A stretch of 58,738 bases of DNA. It comes from Pseudomonadota bacterium (GTDB lineage: Bacteria > Pseudomonadota > Alphaproteobacteria > Rhizobiales > Xanthobacteraceae). Positions 1 to 9,099 of this stretch are shown here, piece by piece. The notes beneath the pieces are model-generated. The model was not told where the DNA came from and searched no databases. It worked only from the letters and a program-made list of their open reading frames with translations. The stretch covers positions 1-58,738 of the forward strand of contig QEVP01000013.1 of the NCBI GenBank assembly GCA_003576765.1. The letters run 5' to 3'. Each line of letters begins with the position of its first letter. The stretch's first letter is position 1. The position numbers and the translations under genes are program-made.

Positions 1-188
1 CCCATGCTTTGCCTCCTGCCTCGCAGCAGAAGTGTCAGGCATCTCTCCGAACCCTGTCAGGTATCTCTCAAGACCGAACAACAAGCCCGGCTATCCATCC
101 CCCTCCCTTTTATCCCTCCCCCTTTCAGGGGAGGGGAGGGTGGGAGTAGATGGACCCGGGTCAAACCCCGCGTGTGACAAAAGCCCCG
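1..188. other. Non-coding start of window, downstream of mutS
   Basis: No convincing gene is seen here. A short open frame at 32-262 has no coding character. The stretch holds two near-identical 14-base words, GTCAGGCATCTCTC at 34-47 and GTCAGGTATCTCTC at 56-69, spaced 22 bases apart. It also holds a C-rich/G-rich tract around 100-147 that could fold into a weak hairpin after the mutS stop codon. Confidence 0.4.
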
Positions 189-2909
189 CTACGCGCTCAG
201 CAACTTACGCAAGGCATAAAGCGCTTCCAGCGCCTCGCGCGGCGTCATCTCGTCGGGGTTGAGGGTGCGCAGCGCCTCCGCCAGCCGCTCGTGCGGGCCG
301 GGCTCGTATTCCATGTTTGCCGGCTGCATGGCTGCGAACAGCGGCAGGTCGTCGGCCAAGGCTCGCGTGGTGGCGCTGCGGTCGGTCGCCTCCAGCTTGG
401 CCAGCACCGCTTTCGCCCGCGCGATCACCCGCGGCGGCAGGCCGGCGAGTTTGGCCACCTGAATGCCGTAGGAGCGGTCGGCGGCGCCCGGCAGCACCTC
501 GTGCAAAAACACCACGTCGCCGCGCCATTCCTTGACCCGCACGGTGGCGTTGAACAGCCGCGGCAGCCGCGCCGAGAGTGCGGTGAGTTCATGATAGTGC
601 GTGGCGAACAGCCCGCGGCAGCGGTTGACCTCGTGCAGGTGCTCGATTGCCGCCCAGGCGATCGACAGCCCGTCGAAGGTCGCGGTGCCGCGTCCGATCT
701 CGTCGAGGATCACCAGCGCCCGCTCGCCGGCCTGATTGAGGATGGCGGCGGTCTCGACCATCTCGACCATGAAGGTGGAGCGGCCGCGCGCGAGATCGTC
801 GGCTGCGCCGACGCGCGAGAACAGCCGGTCCACCACGCCGATATGGGCGCGCGCCGCCGGCACGAAGCCGCCCATCTGCGCCAAGAGCGCGATCAGCGCG
901 TTCTGGCGCAGGAAGGTCGATTTGCCGGCCATGTTCGGGCCGGTCAACAGCCAGATCCGGCCCGAGCACTGGCCGTCGCCCGGCGACAGGTCGCAGGCGT
1001 TGGCGATGAACGGCTCGCCGTTACGCTTAAGGGCCTGTTCGACCACCGGATGGCGGCCGCCTTCGATTGAAAAGGCCAGCGTGTCGTCCACCTGCGGCCG
1101 CACGTAAGCTTGTTCGACCGCGAGCGCGGCCAGCGCCAGCGTGACGTCGAGCCGGGCAAAGCCTTCGGCGGCGGCGTTGATGTCGTCGCCCGCCGCGACC
1201 GCCTGCGCGGCGAGCCGCGCGAAAATCTCCAGTTCGAGCGACAGCGCGCGCTCGGCGGCGTTGGCGATTTTCGTCGCGATCTCGCTCAGTTCGGCGGTGG
1301 TGAAGCGCACCTGCCCGGCGAGCGTCTGGCGATGGATGAAGGTTTCGCTGAACGGCGGCGCCAGGAGCCGTTCGCCGTGCTGGGCGGCAACCTCGATGAA
1401 GTAGCCGAGCACGTTGTTGTGTTTGATCTTGAGCGCCTTGATGCCGGTCTCGTCGGCATAGCGCGCCTGCATGCCGGCGATGACGCGGCGCGATTCGTCG
1501 CGCAGGCCACGCGCCTCGTCGAGCGACGCCTCGTAGCCGGTGCGGACGAACCCGCCGTCGCGCTTGATCAGCGGCAGTTGCTCGGCGAGCGCGCGCGACA
1601 ATTCGTCGGCCAGCGCGCGGGAGGGGCGGGCCAGCGCCGTGAGCGCGGCGGCGATCTCCGCCGGCGGCTCGGTCATACCCGAAAGCCGCGCCAGCACGCG
1701 GTCGGCGGCTGCGATACCGTCGCAAAGGGCGGCGAGGTCGCGCGGCCCGCCGCGGTCGAGCGCGAGCCGCGCCAGCGCGCGAGCCATGTCGGGCGCCCCG
1801 CGCAGCATCGACCGCAGGTCGTCGCGCGCGGCAGTATCGTCCACGAACGCCGCCACCGCGTCGAGCCGCTGCGCGATGGCACCTGCGTCGGTCAGCGGTG
1901 CGGCGAGGCGCTGCGCCAGCAGCCGCGAGCCGGCCACCGTGACGGTGCGGTCGATGGCGTCGAGCAGCGAGCCGGCACGCTCGCCACCGAGCGTGCGCAT
2001 CAGTTCGAGGTTGGCGCGTGTGGCCGCGTCGATCGCCATGGTGGCGCCGAGCGCCTCCCGCGCCGGCGGCGACAACGGCGGGCGCTGGCCGATCTGGGTG
2101 CGCTCGACGTAGGTGACGCAGGCCGCCGCCGCAGTCAGTTCGAGCCGGGTCAGCGCGCCGAACCCGTCGACGGTGGCGATGGCAAAATAGTCGCACAGCC
2201 GCCGCTCGGCGGTCGAGGCGTCGAATACGTCGCGCGCCTGCGGCGTCACCGCCGGCAGCGTGCGCAACAGGGCGCCGAGGTCGGCATCGCCATAGAGCGC
2301 GTCCGGCACGATGACTTCGCCGGGCACGATGCGGGCCAGTGTGGCGCTGAGCTCGCCCGCGCCGCACTCGGTGACCCGAAACTCCGCCGTCGAGATGTCG
2401 AGCCAGGCGAGCCCGAGCCGGTCGCCTCCCGCGCCGCCGCGGGCGCGCGCCAGCGCCAGCAGGTAGTTGTTGGCGCGGGCGTCGAGCAGCGTGTCCTCGG
2501 TCAGCGTGCCCGGCGTAACCAGCCGCACCACGTCGCGCCGCACCACGCTTTTGCCGCCGCGCTTCTTGGCCAGCGCCGGGTCTTCCATCTGCTCGCACAC
2601 CGCGACCCGGTGGCCGAGCGCGATCAGGCGATGCAGATAGTCCTCGGCCTTCTCCACCGGCACGCCGCACATCGGGATGTCGAGGCCCTGATGCTTGCCG
2701 CGCTTGGTCAGCACGATGCCGAGCGCACGCGAGGCGGTCTCGGCATCCTCGAAGAACATCTCGTAAAAATCGCCCATGCGGTAGAACAACAGGAGGCCGG
2801 GGTTGGCGGCCTTGATCTCGAGGTACTGCTCCATCATCGGCGTGACGCGGTGGCTCGCGTCGTCGGGCGATGCGGCAGGATCAGGAGTAGGGGCGGGAGC
2901 GGCGGTCAT
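189..2909 (-). CDS. mutS: DNA mismatch repair protein MutS
   Basis: MutS recognises base mismatches and small insertion loops and recruits MutL. The 906-residue product has the family's usual length. The mismatch-wedge motif Phe-Tyr-Glu is at residues 48-50 (context GDFYEMFF), followed by connector, core and clamp regions. The C-terminal ABC-type ATPase carries the Walker A motif [10 protein letters not shown], the motif [13 protein letters not shown], and the FATHYHEL stretch. I chose the ATG at 2909; a TTG 18 bases upstream would add six residues. The C-terminal tail ends in a leucine-rich helix that resembles the dimer/tetramer helix of E. coli MutS. The gene stands alone and points away from the pca genes. 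mutL is not in the window. Confidence 0.98.
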   Translation of the reverse strand: MTAAPAPTPDPAASPDDASHRVTPMMEQYLEIKAANPGLLLFYRMGDFYEMFFEDAETASRALGIVLTKRGKHQGLDIPMCGVPVEKAEDYLHRLIALGHRVAVCEQMEDPALAKKRGGKSVVRRDVVRLVTPGTLTEDTLLDARANNYLLALARARGGAGGDRLGLAWLDISTAEFRVTECGAGELSATLARIVPGEVIVPDALYGDADLGALLRTLPAVTPQARDVFDASTAERRLCDYFAIATVDGFGALTRLELTAAAACVTYVERTQIGQRPPLSPPAREALGATMAIDAATRANLELMRTLGGERAGSLLDAIDRTVTVAGSRLLAQRLAAPLTDAGAIAQRLDAVAAFVDDTAARDDLRSMLRGAPDMARALARLALDRGGPRDLAALCDGIAAADRVLARLSGMTEPPAEIAAALTALARPSRALADELSRALAEQLPLIKRDGGFVRTGYEASLDEARGLRDESRRVIAGMQARYADETGIKALKIKHNNVLGYFIEVAAQHGERLLAPPFSETFIHRQTLAGQVRFTTAELSEIATKIANAAERALSLELEIFARLAAQAVAAGDDINAAAEGFARLDVTLALAALAVEQAYVRPQVDDTLAFSIEGGRHPVVEQALKRNGEPFIANACDLSPGDGQCSGRIWLLTGPNMAGKSTFLRQNALIALLAQMGGFVPAARAHIGVVDRLFSRVGAADDLARGRSTFMVEMVETAAILNQAGERALVILDEIGRGTATFDGLSIAWAAIEHLHEVNRCRGLFATHYHELTALSARLPRLFNATVRVKEWRGDVVFLHEVLPGAADRSYGIQVAKLAGLPPRVIARAKAVLAKLEATDRSATTRALADDLPLFAAMQPANMEYEPGPHERLAEALRTLNPDEMTPREALEALYALRKLLSA

Positions 2910-3110
2910 GGCGCCGCACGCTATCAAATTATTGCGGGGGCAGGGGCGCGAGACACGGCGTTTTCCCCGGTTGCCGGCAAAGCCGCATGTCGGCCCTGCG
3001 CGGCCGGCGAGGGCAGCGAATTGACCTCGCCTGCCCGCCTTCTTAAAACCATTCCGGATTGCATTTCAGGCGGTCCGCAGCCGGCGGCGGTGCGACAAGG
3101 GAGAGAGTCG

Positions 3111-4319
3111 ATGCGTGACGTTTTCATTTGTGACGCTGTCCGCACCCCGATCGGCCGCTTTGCCGGCGCGCTCGCCAAGGTGCGCACCGACGATCTCGCC
3201 GCCGTGCCGCTGAAAGCGCTGATGGCGCGCCATCCGAAGCTCGACTGGGCAGCGCTCGACGAGGTGTATCTCGGCTCCGCCAATCAGGCCGGCGAGGACA
3301 ACCGCAATGTCGCGCGCATGGCGCTGCTGCTCGCCGGGCTGCCGGACAGCGTGCCGGCGCAGACGCTGAACCGGCTGTGCGCCTCCGGCCTCGACGCGGT
3401 CGGCGCCGCCGGCCGCGCGATCCGCGCCGGCGAGATCGACTTCGCCATCGCCGGCGGCGTGGAATCGATGACGCGGGCGCCGTTCGTGATGGGCAAGGCG
3501 CCGGCCGCCTTCGCCCGCACCGCGGAAATCTACGACACCACCATCGGCTGGCGCTTCGTCAACCCGGTGCTGAAGAAGCAGTACGGCATCGACTCGATGC
3601 CGGAGACCGGCGAGAACGTTGCCGAGGAGTTTCAGGTCTCGCGCGCCGATCAGGACGCCTTTGCGCTGCGCTCGCAACAGCGCGCGGCGGCGGCGATCGC
3701 GGCCGGCTTCTTCGAGGGCGAGATCACCCCTGTCACGGTGCCCGGCGGCAAGGCCGGCCCGGTCACGGTGGACAAGGACGAGCACCCGCGCCCCGACACC
3801 ACGCTGGAAGCGTTGGCCAAGCTCAAGCCCATCGTGCGCGATCCCGGCACGGTGACGGCCGGCAACGCCTCCGGCGTCAACGACGGCGCGGCGGCGATGA
3901 TCCTCGCCTCGGAAGCCGCGGTGAAGGCGCACGGCCTGACGCCGCGCGGAAAGCTGCTCGCTCTCGCCTCGGCCGGCGTGCCGCCGCGCATCATGGGCAT
4001 GGGTCCGGTGCCGGCGACACGCAAGCTGATGCAGCGGCTCGGCCTTGCGATTACCGACTTCGACGTCATTGAACTGAACGAAGCCTTTGCCTCGCAGGGG
4101 CTGGCCTGCATGCGCCAGTTGGGCGTCGCCGACGATGCCGACTACGTCAACCCGCATGGCGGCGCCATCGCGCTCGGCCATCCGCTCGGCATGAGCGGCG
4201 CACGGCTGGCACTGACGGCGCTGCGCGCGCTGGAAACGCGCGGCGGCAAGCGGGCGCTCGCCACCATGTGCGTCGGCGTCGGCCAGGGCGTGGCGGCGGC
4301 GATCGAACGGTTGAACTGA
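3111..4319 (+). CDS. pcaF: Thiolase, probably 3-oxoadipyl-CoA thiolase (beta-ketoadipate pathway)
   Basis: The 402-residue protein is a full-length thiolase. The acyl-accepting cysteine is C90 (LNRLCASGL), the histidine lies in ALGHPLGMSG, and the second cysteine lies in LATMCVGVGQG. The ATG at 3111 follows a good GGGAGAGAG ribosome site. An open frame runs far upstream, but only as antisense to mutS, so the longer start is rejected. The residues GEDNRNVARMA are typical of beta-ketoadipyl-CoA thiolases, and the next two genes encode protocatechuate 3,4-dioxygenase. This supports the last step of the protocatechuate branch, cleavage to succinyl-CoA and acetyl-CoA. A general acetyl-CoA acetyltransferase remains possible. 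The gap to pcaH is 32 bases, consistent with one operon. Confidence 0.88.
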   Translation: MRDVFICDAVRTPIGRFAGALAKVRTDDLAAVPLKALMARHPKLDWAALDEVYLGSANQAGEDNRNVARMALLLAGLPDSVPAQTLNRLCASGLDAVGAAGRAIRAGEIDFAIAGGVESMTRAPFVMGKAPAAFARTAEIYDTTIGWRFVNPVLKKQYGIDSMPETGENVAEEFQVSRADQDAFALRSQQRAAAAIAAGFFEGEITPVTVPGGKAGPVTVDKDEHPRPDTTLEALAKLKPIVRDPGTVTAGNASGVNDGAAAMILASEAAVKAHGLTPRGKLLALASAGVPPRIMGMGPVPATRKLMQRLGLAITDFDVIELNEAFASQGLACMRQLGVADDADYVNPHGGAIALGHPLGMSGARLALTALRALETRGGKRALATMCVGVGQGVAAAIERLN

Positions 4320-4351
4320 CGAACGTCCCACGCGACGGGCGGGAGGACACC

Positions 4352-5053
4352 ATGGGCCTGATCTATCCGGTCGAGAGCAATGCGGCTCATCCCGCACGCA
4401 ACTTTCCCGACTACAGAAGCACCGCCAAGCGCGCGCCGAAAAAGCCGCTGATCCTGATGCCGCACACGCTGTCGGAACTGACAGGCCCGGTCTACGGCCA
4501 CGACGGCGTGGGCGACACCGACAACGATCTCACCGTCCAGCACCAAGGCGAGCCGATCGGCGAGCGCATCATCGTCCACGGTCATATCCGCGACGAGGAT
4601 GGCCGCGGCGTGCCCGATACGCTTCTGGAAATCTGGCAGGCCAATTCCTGCGGCCGCTACGTCCACGTCCGTGACCAGCACCCGGCGCCGCTCGATCCGA
4701 ACTTCACGGGCGCCGGCCGCGCCGTCACCGACGCCAGCGGTTACTACCGCTTCGTCACCATCAAGCCCGGCGCCTATCCGTGGGGCAATCACCCCAATGC
4801 GTGGCGGCCGGCGCACATCCACTTTTCGGTGTTCGGCTATTCCTTCGTGTCGCGCCTCGTCACGCAGATGTATTTTCCCGGCGATCCGCTGTTTCCGTTC
4901 GACCCGATCTTCAATTCGGTCACGGACGAGAAGGCGCGCGCGCGCATGATCTCCTCGTTCGATCTGGACAACACAAAACCCGAATGGGCGCTGTGCTTCC
5001 GCTTCGACATCACGTTGCGCGGCCGCAACGCCACCCCGATGGAGAATGCGTAG
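4352..5053 (+). CDS. pcaH: Protocatechuate 3,4-dioxygenase, beta subunit
   Basis: This is the iron-binding subunit of the intradiol dioxygenase that opens protocatechuate to beta-carboxy-cis,cis-muconate. It has 233 residues, the normal length. The Fe(III) ligands can be placed by spacing against the Pseudomonas enzyme: Y103 (GRYVHV), Y142 (PGAYPW), H155 and H157 (RPAHIHF). The gaps of 39, 13 and 2 residues match. The ATG at 4352 lies after a GGGAGG ribosome site. The stop codon is directly followed by the pcaG start, so the two subunits are probably translationally coupled. Confidence 0.97.
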   Translation: MGLIYPVESNAAHPARNFPDYRSTAKRAPKKPLILMPHTLSELTGPVYGHDGVGDTDNDLTVQHQGEPIGERIIVHGHIRDEDGRGVPDTLLEIWQANSCGRYVHVRDQHPAPLDPNFTGAGRAVTDASGYYRFVTIKPGAYPWGNHPNAWRPAHIHFSVFGYSFVSRLVTQMYFPGDPLFPFDPIFNSVTDEKARARMISSFDLDNTKPEWALCFRFDITLRGRNATPMENA

Positions 5054-5647
5054 ATGGCCAGCATCACGCCTTCGCAGACCGTCGGCCCGTTCTTTGCCTA
5101 TGGCCTGACGCCGACCGGGCAATACCAGTGGCACGACACCTTCACCAATAGCCTGGTGACGGCGGATACCTCCGGCGAGCGCATCCGCATCGAGGGGCGC
5201 GTGCTCGACGGCGACGGCGTGCCGGTGCCGGACGCCATGCTGGAAATCTGGCAGGCCGACGCGCAAGGGCGCTTTGCCCATCCGCGCGACGCCCGCGCCG
5301 TGCAAAATACCTCGTTCAAGGGGTTCGGCCGCTGCGGTACCAGCGCCGACGGCGGCTTTTCATTCGAGACCATCAAGCCGGGCGCCGTGCCGGCGCCCAA
5401 CGGCGCGCCGCAGGCGCCGCATATCCTGCTCGCGATTTTTGCGCGCGGCATGCTGTTGCATAATTTCACGCGCATCTATTTCGACGACGAGGCGCAAGCG
5501 AACGCTGCCGATTCCGTTCTGGCGCTGGTGCCGGCGGACCGCCGCGCCACGCTGATTGCGAAGCGCGAGACGGGCGGCAGCGGCGCGGTGTACCGCTTCG
5601 ACGTGCATCTGCAGGGCGACGACGAGACGGTATTTTTCGAGATCTAG
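5054..5647 (+). CDS. pcaG: Protocatechuate 3,4-dioxygenase, alpha subunit
   Basis: This is the structural partner of PcaH: 197 residues with the same intradiol dioxygenase fold (LEIWQADAQGRF, then GFGRCGTSADGGF). The tyrosine/histidine iron ligands seen in the beta subunit are missing, as expected for alpha. It begins on the base after the pcaH stop. No pcaB, pcaC, pcaD or pcaQ follows: the next DNA is a palindromic repeat and then a convergent efflux operon. The rest of the pathway must lie elsewhere in the genome. Confidence 0.96.
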   Translation: MASITPSQTVGPFFAYGLTPTGQYQWHDTFTNSLVTADTSGERIRIEGRVLDGDGVPVPDAMLEIWQADAQGRFAHPRDARAVQNTSFKGFGRCGTSADGGFSFETIKPGAVPAPNGAPQAPHILLAIFARGMLLHNFTRIYFDDEAQANAADSVLALVPADRRATLIAKRETGGSGAVYRFDVHLQGDDETVFFEI

Positions 5648-5670
5648 CGCCGGCGATGCGCGGTGAGCCG

Positions 5671-5797
5671 TATCCCGGATGCGATGCAGCGCAAGCCAAG
5701 CGAAGCGGTGCATCGCAGATCCGGGATCGTCACGGATGCCTGTCACGGTCCCGGCTCTGCGGCGCACCATTGCATGCTGCGCCGCGTCCGGGACACG
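5671..5797. repeat. Paired palindromic repeat, family C, copy 1
   Basis: Two imperfect hairpins stand in tandem (about 5671-5729 and 5746-5797), with arms such as TCCCGGATGCGATGCA/TGCATCGCAGATCCGGGA and GGTCCCGGCTCTGCGGCGC/GCGCCGCGTCCGGGAC. Related pairs occur at 13426-13556 and 52204-52330. The copy lies between the convergent genes pcaG and emrB, where it may also act as a bidirectional transcript end. Confidence 0.8.
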
Positions 5798-5804
5798 CCT
5801 ATCC

Positions 5805-7364
5805 TCACTCCATCGGGGCGGCGGGGGTGGGATGGCGCAGCGAGGCCCGCGTCGAGCCGAGCATCAGCGCGAGCGGAATGGCGCAGACGGTGATCAGCGC
5901 CACCAGTTCGAAATCCTGCGAGAAGGCGATGATCTGCGCCTGCGCCGACACGATCATGTCCATCAGCGCGCGGCCGGCATTGGTGTTGAGGTTGATGATG
6001 CCGGCGACGTCCGGCATTTTCAGCGCGTCGTTGAACGGGGTGACGTGCTCGACCAGCACGGCGTGGGCGTGACGGGCGTTCTGCGTCAGTTCGGCGACCA
6101 TCACCGAGATGCCGATCGAGCTTGCGACGTTGCGCGCCAGCGTCAGCATCGCGGTGCCGTCGGTGCGCAGTTGCTCCGGCAGAGTCAGGAACGCCGCCGT
6201 GGTCAGCGGCACGAACACCAGGCCGAGACCGAACCCCTGGATGATGCTGTTGATGACGATGGTGCGCACCGGGATGTCGGCGGTCCACAGCGTCATGTCG
6301 TACAGCGTCACCGCGATCAGGCCGAGGCCGCAGATGATCAGCGTGCGCGCCTCGAAATGCCGCATCAGTCGCCCAACCAGCATCATCGCCACGAAGGTGC
6401 CGCTGCCGCGGGTGGCGAGCAGGAGGCCGGCGTCGAGGATCGGATAGCCGTAGGCGTTCTGGAACAAGAGCGAGCCGAGCGCCATGGTCGAGAACAGCAC
6501 GATGCCGACCACCACCATGAACAGGCAGCCGGTGACGAAGTTGCGGTCCTTGAAGATCGCGAACTGCACGAACGGCCGCTCGGTGGTCAGCGAATGCGCG
6601 AAGAAATAATAGAACCCGACCGCGGCGACGATCAGCTCGGCGACGATTTCCGGCGACTCCAGCCAGCCGAGCTGTTCGCCGCGGTCGAGCGCAAGCTGTA
6701 GCGCGCCGATGCCCACCGCGAGCGCTGCAAAGCCGAACCAGTCGAAGCGCAGTTCGCGGTCCAGCCTGGTTTCGTCCATGAACACCATCAGGCCCGCCAC
6801 GGTGATCGCGCCGAACGGCAGGTTGACGAAGAACACCCAGTGCCACGAATAGGTTTCGGTCAGCCAGGCGCCGAGCCACGGGCCCATGATCGGCCCCATC
6901 ATCACGCCCATGCCCCAGATCGCCATCGCCTTGGCGCGCTCGTGCAGCGGATAGTTGTCGAGCATCGCCGCCTGCGACAGCGGCACCAGCGCCGCGCCGA
7001 ACACGCCCTGCAGCAGCCGCGCGATCACGATCTGGGTGATGTCCTGCGACAGCCCGCACAGCACCGAGGCGGCGGTGAAGCCGCTGGCGCAGATCACGAA
7101 CACGCGCTTGCGGCCGAAGCGGTTGGCGATCCAGCCGACCGGCGCGGTCATGATCGCCGCCGCCACGATGTAGGAGGTCAACACCCAGTTGACCTGCTCC
7201 TGCGAGGCCGACAGCGAACCTTGCATGTAGGGCAGCGCGACGTTGGCGATGGTCGTGTCGAGCGCCTGCATGATGGTGGCCGTCATGGCGCAGATCGTCA
7301 CCATGTTGCGGCGCAGGCCAGGAACCGCTGAAGAGGCCGCGAAAGGGGCCGCGGCGTCGCTCAT
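5805..7364 (-). CDS. emrB: DHA2-family drug:proton antiporter (EmrB/QacA type)
   Basis: This is an inner-membrane MFS exporter of 519 residues with 14 predicted membrane helices. The family motif around helix 2-3 is visible as WIANRFGRKRVFV. The motif near helix 5 (GVMMGPIMGPWLGAWL) fits the antiporter motif C of DHA2 pumps. It should pair with the adaptor gene upstream and an outer-membrane channel to expel hydrophobic compounds. The start ATG (7364) overlaps the adaptor's stop codon by four bases, so the two are co-translated. The substrate cannot be read from sequence. Confidence 0.95.
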   Translation of the reverse strand: MSDAAAPFAASSAVPGLRRNMVTICAMTATIMQALDTTIANVALPYMQGSLSASQEQVNWVLTSYIVAAAIMTAPVGWIANRFGRKRVFVICASGFTAASVLCGLSQDITQIVIARLLQGVFGAALVPLSQAAMLDNYPLHERAKAMAIWGMGVMMGPIMGPWLGAWLTETYSWHWVFFVNLPFGAITVAGLMVFMDETRLDRELRFDWFGFAALAVGIGALQLALDRGEQLGWLESPEIVAELIVAAVGFYYFFAHSLTTERPFVQFAIFKDRNFVTGCLFMVVVGIVLFSTMALGSLLFQNAYGYPILDAGLLLATRGSGTFVAMMLVGRLMRHFEARTLIICGLGLIAVTLYDMTLWTADIPVRTIVINSIIQGFGLGLVFVPLTTAAFLTLPEQLRTDGTAMLTLARNVASSIGISVMVAELTQNARHAHAVLVEHVTPFNDALKMPDVAGIINLNTNAGRALMDMIVSAQAQIIAFSQDFELVALITVCAIPLALMLGSTRASLRHPTPAAPME

Positions 7365-8521
7365 TGGGAGGCGTGCTCCGCGCTCGCCCGCGACAGCCCG
7401 AGCAATCCGGCCAGCGAGCGGCGATGGCCGGTATCGATCGAGACGTAGCTGCTCATGCCGGCCTTGAGCTTGCGCACCATCGGGTCATTCGCGTCGAAAT
7501 AGATGCGCACCGGTACGCGCTGCACGATCTTGACGAAGTTGCCGGTAGCGTTCTGCGGCGGCAGGATCGCGAACTCCGCGCCGGTGCCGGGGCTGAGCGC
7601 GCCGACGGTGGCGTTGAAGACATGATCGGGAAAGGCGTCCACCGTCACCGTCACCGGCTGGCCGGGCGCGAGATAGGTGAAGTCGGATTCCTTGGGGTTG
7701 GCATCGACCCACGGCCGCGACAGATCGACGATGCTGAACACCGGCGTGCCGGCGGTGACGTAGCGGCCGATCTGGATGTTGCTGACCTGGGTGGCGACGC
7801 CGTTCATCGGCGCGGCAACGCGGGTATGGTCGAGGTCGCGTTGCGCCTGGTCGCGCGCGGCGGTGGCTTCGAGCCACGGCGGGAATTTTTCGAGCGGCAG
7901 GTCGGTCTCGCCGAGCAGGCGGTTGCGCACGCTGGCCTGCTGCTGGCGCAACTGTTCGAGCTGGTTGTCGGCGGCGACCAGCGCCGCCATGCTGGCGTCG
8001 AGGTCGAACTGAGAGCCGGTGCGCCCCTGAACCAGCGTGGTCTTGCGATCGACGTCGCGCTGGCGCAGGTCGACGGTCTTCTCGGCAAGCGCGATCAGCC
8101 GCGTCAGCGCCGCGTCGTTGGCCTTGAGGTTGGCGAGGTCGGTCGCCGCTTGCGCCACCTTGGCCTCGGCCTGCTGCAACGCCAGCCGGAACGGTACCGG
8201 ATCGATCTCGAACATGGTGTCGCCGCGCGCGACCTCGGCGCCTTCCTGCACCACCACGCGCGCGATCTTGCCGGAGATGTCCGGCGTCACCAGCACCTTC
8301 TGCGCGCCGACATAGGCGTTGTCGGTGGTCACGTAGCGGCCGCCGGCGAGATAGAACGCCACGCCCGCGATCGCCACCGCGAGCGGCAACACCACCAGCA
8401 ACAATACCCGGCGATGGCGCATAAGACGCGCCAGAAGTCCGGCGCGCGGCGCCGCCGCGGCATCGGTCCCCGTGCCCTCCTTCTTCTGCTCGGCGGGAAA
8501 CTTCAGAACCGGATCAGCCAT
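7361..8521 (-). CDS. emrA: HlyD/EmrA-family membrane fusion (adaptor) protein
   Basis: This 386-residue periplasmic adaptor has one N-terminal membrane anchor (about residues 38-60). A split biotinyl/lipoyl-like domain begins around DNAYVGAQKVLVTPDISG and resumes at HTRVAAPMNGVA. Between them is a long Gln/Ala-rich coiled coil, and a beta-barrel region follows. It links the MFS pump to an outer-membrane channel. Its start overlaps the end of the MarR gene by eight bases and its end overlaps the pump start, giving a compact regulator-adaptor-pump operon. Confidence 0.95.
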   Translation of the reverse strand: MADPVLKFPAEQKKEGTGTDAAAAPRAGLLARLMRHRRVLLLVVLPLAVAIAGVAFYLAGGRYVTTDNAYVGAQKVLVTPDISGKIARVVVQEGAEVARGDTMFEIDPVPFRLALQQAEAKVAQAATDLANLKANDAALTRLIALAEKTVDLRQRDVDRKTTLVQGRTGSQFDLDASMAALVAADNQLEQLRQQQASVRNRLLGETDLPLEKFPPWLEATAARDQAQRDLDHTRVAAPMNGVATQVSNIQIGRYVTAGTPVFSIVDLSRPWVDANPKESDFTYLAPGQPVTVTVDAFPDHVFNATVGALSPGTGAEFAILPPQNATGNFVKIVQRVPVRIYFDANDPMVRKLKAGMSSYVSIDTGHRRSLAGLLGLSRASAEHASQ

Positions 8522-8993
8522 CGAGGCTTTCCTTCGCGTGAACGGTGAGTTGGGGGGCCTGGATCGCCCGCCGCACGTTGTCCTTGACGGTGTCGAGCAG
8601 TTTGACGAGCTTGCGTGCCTCGTCCGCCGGCATGTCGCCCAGCGCTACCTGCATGATCTCGTGGCGGCGTTCGGCGAGGCTCTCCAACACCGGCTGCGCC
8701 GCGGGCGTGAGGTAGAGGCGGTTGGCGCGTCGGTCGCAGGGATCGGGCCGCCGCTCGATCAGCCCGGCATCGCACAGCCGGTCGATCAGGCGCGTCAGCG
8801 AGATCGGCTGGATGTCGAGCAGTTCGGCAAGCTCGGCCTGCTTGAGCCCCTCGGCGCGCGACAGTTTCGACAGGACTGCCCATTGCGCCCGCGTGGTGCC
8901 GTAGCGCGAGGCTTCCTTGTCGACGTACTGGCGCACCAGCCGGTGCAGGTCGAACAGGGTGATGAGGAAGTCGGTTTGCGGGGATTCAGGCAT
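8514..8993 (-). CDS. MarR-family transcriptional regulator of the efflux operon
   Basis: The 159-residue protein has the MarR winged helix: helices from about residue 35 (TRAQWAVLSKLSRAEGL), the recognition region LAELLDIQPISLTRLIDRL, and the wing RRPDPCDRRANRLYLT. MarR proteins usually repress their own operon and release DNA on ligand binding. It is the first gene of the emr operon, and a 14-bp perfect palindrome lies just upstream at 9019-9032. Autorepression through that site is inferred. Confidence 0.94.
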   Translation of the reverse strand: MPESPQTDFLITLFDLHRLVRQYVDKEASRYGTTRAQWAVLSKLSRAEGLKQAELAELLDIQPISLTRLIDRLCDAGLIERRPDPCDRRANRLYLTPAAQPVLESLAERRHEIMQVALGDMPADEARKLVKLLDTVKDNVRRAIQAPQLTVHAKESLDG

Positions 8994-9013
8994 GAAAACG
9001 CTCCTAAGCCTGC

Positions 9014-9035
9014 ATATAATAAGCTAGCTTATAAT
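9014..9035. promoter_or_regulatory. Palindromic operator upstream of the marR-emrAB operon
   Basis: A perfect 14-bp palindrome ATAAGCTAGCTTAT (9019-9032) sits in an AT-rich patch about 25 bases upstream of the marR start. It contrasts sharply with the GC-rich surroundings. Position, symmetry and AT content fit a MarR dimer site overlapping the promoter. Confidence 0.7.
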
Positions 9036-9099
9036 CTGACGAGCGACGGTTCCGGAAAGCTGGCCTGCGTGAGGCGCATGGCGGGGAGCGGTGCGCCGC

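Noticed and set aside
34..69. Two 14-base direct repeats as a possible CRISPR or transposon end
   Set aside because: Only two short imperfect copies with an 8-base gap and no cas or transposase genes nearby.
32..262. A 76-codon open frame at the left end
   Set aside because: No ribosome site, no recognisable sequence, and it runs antisense into the end of mutS.
1110..3110. N-terminal 667 codons of a 1069-codon rightward open frame ending at the thiolase
   Set aside because: This part is antisense to mutS and has no family resemblance; only the thiolase part from ATG 3111 is real. Long open shadows are common in such GC-rich DNA.
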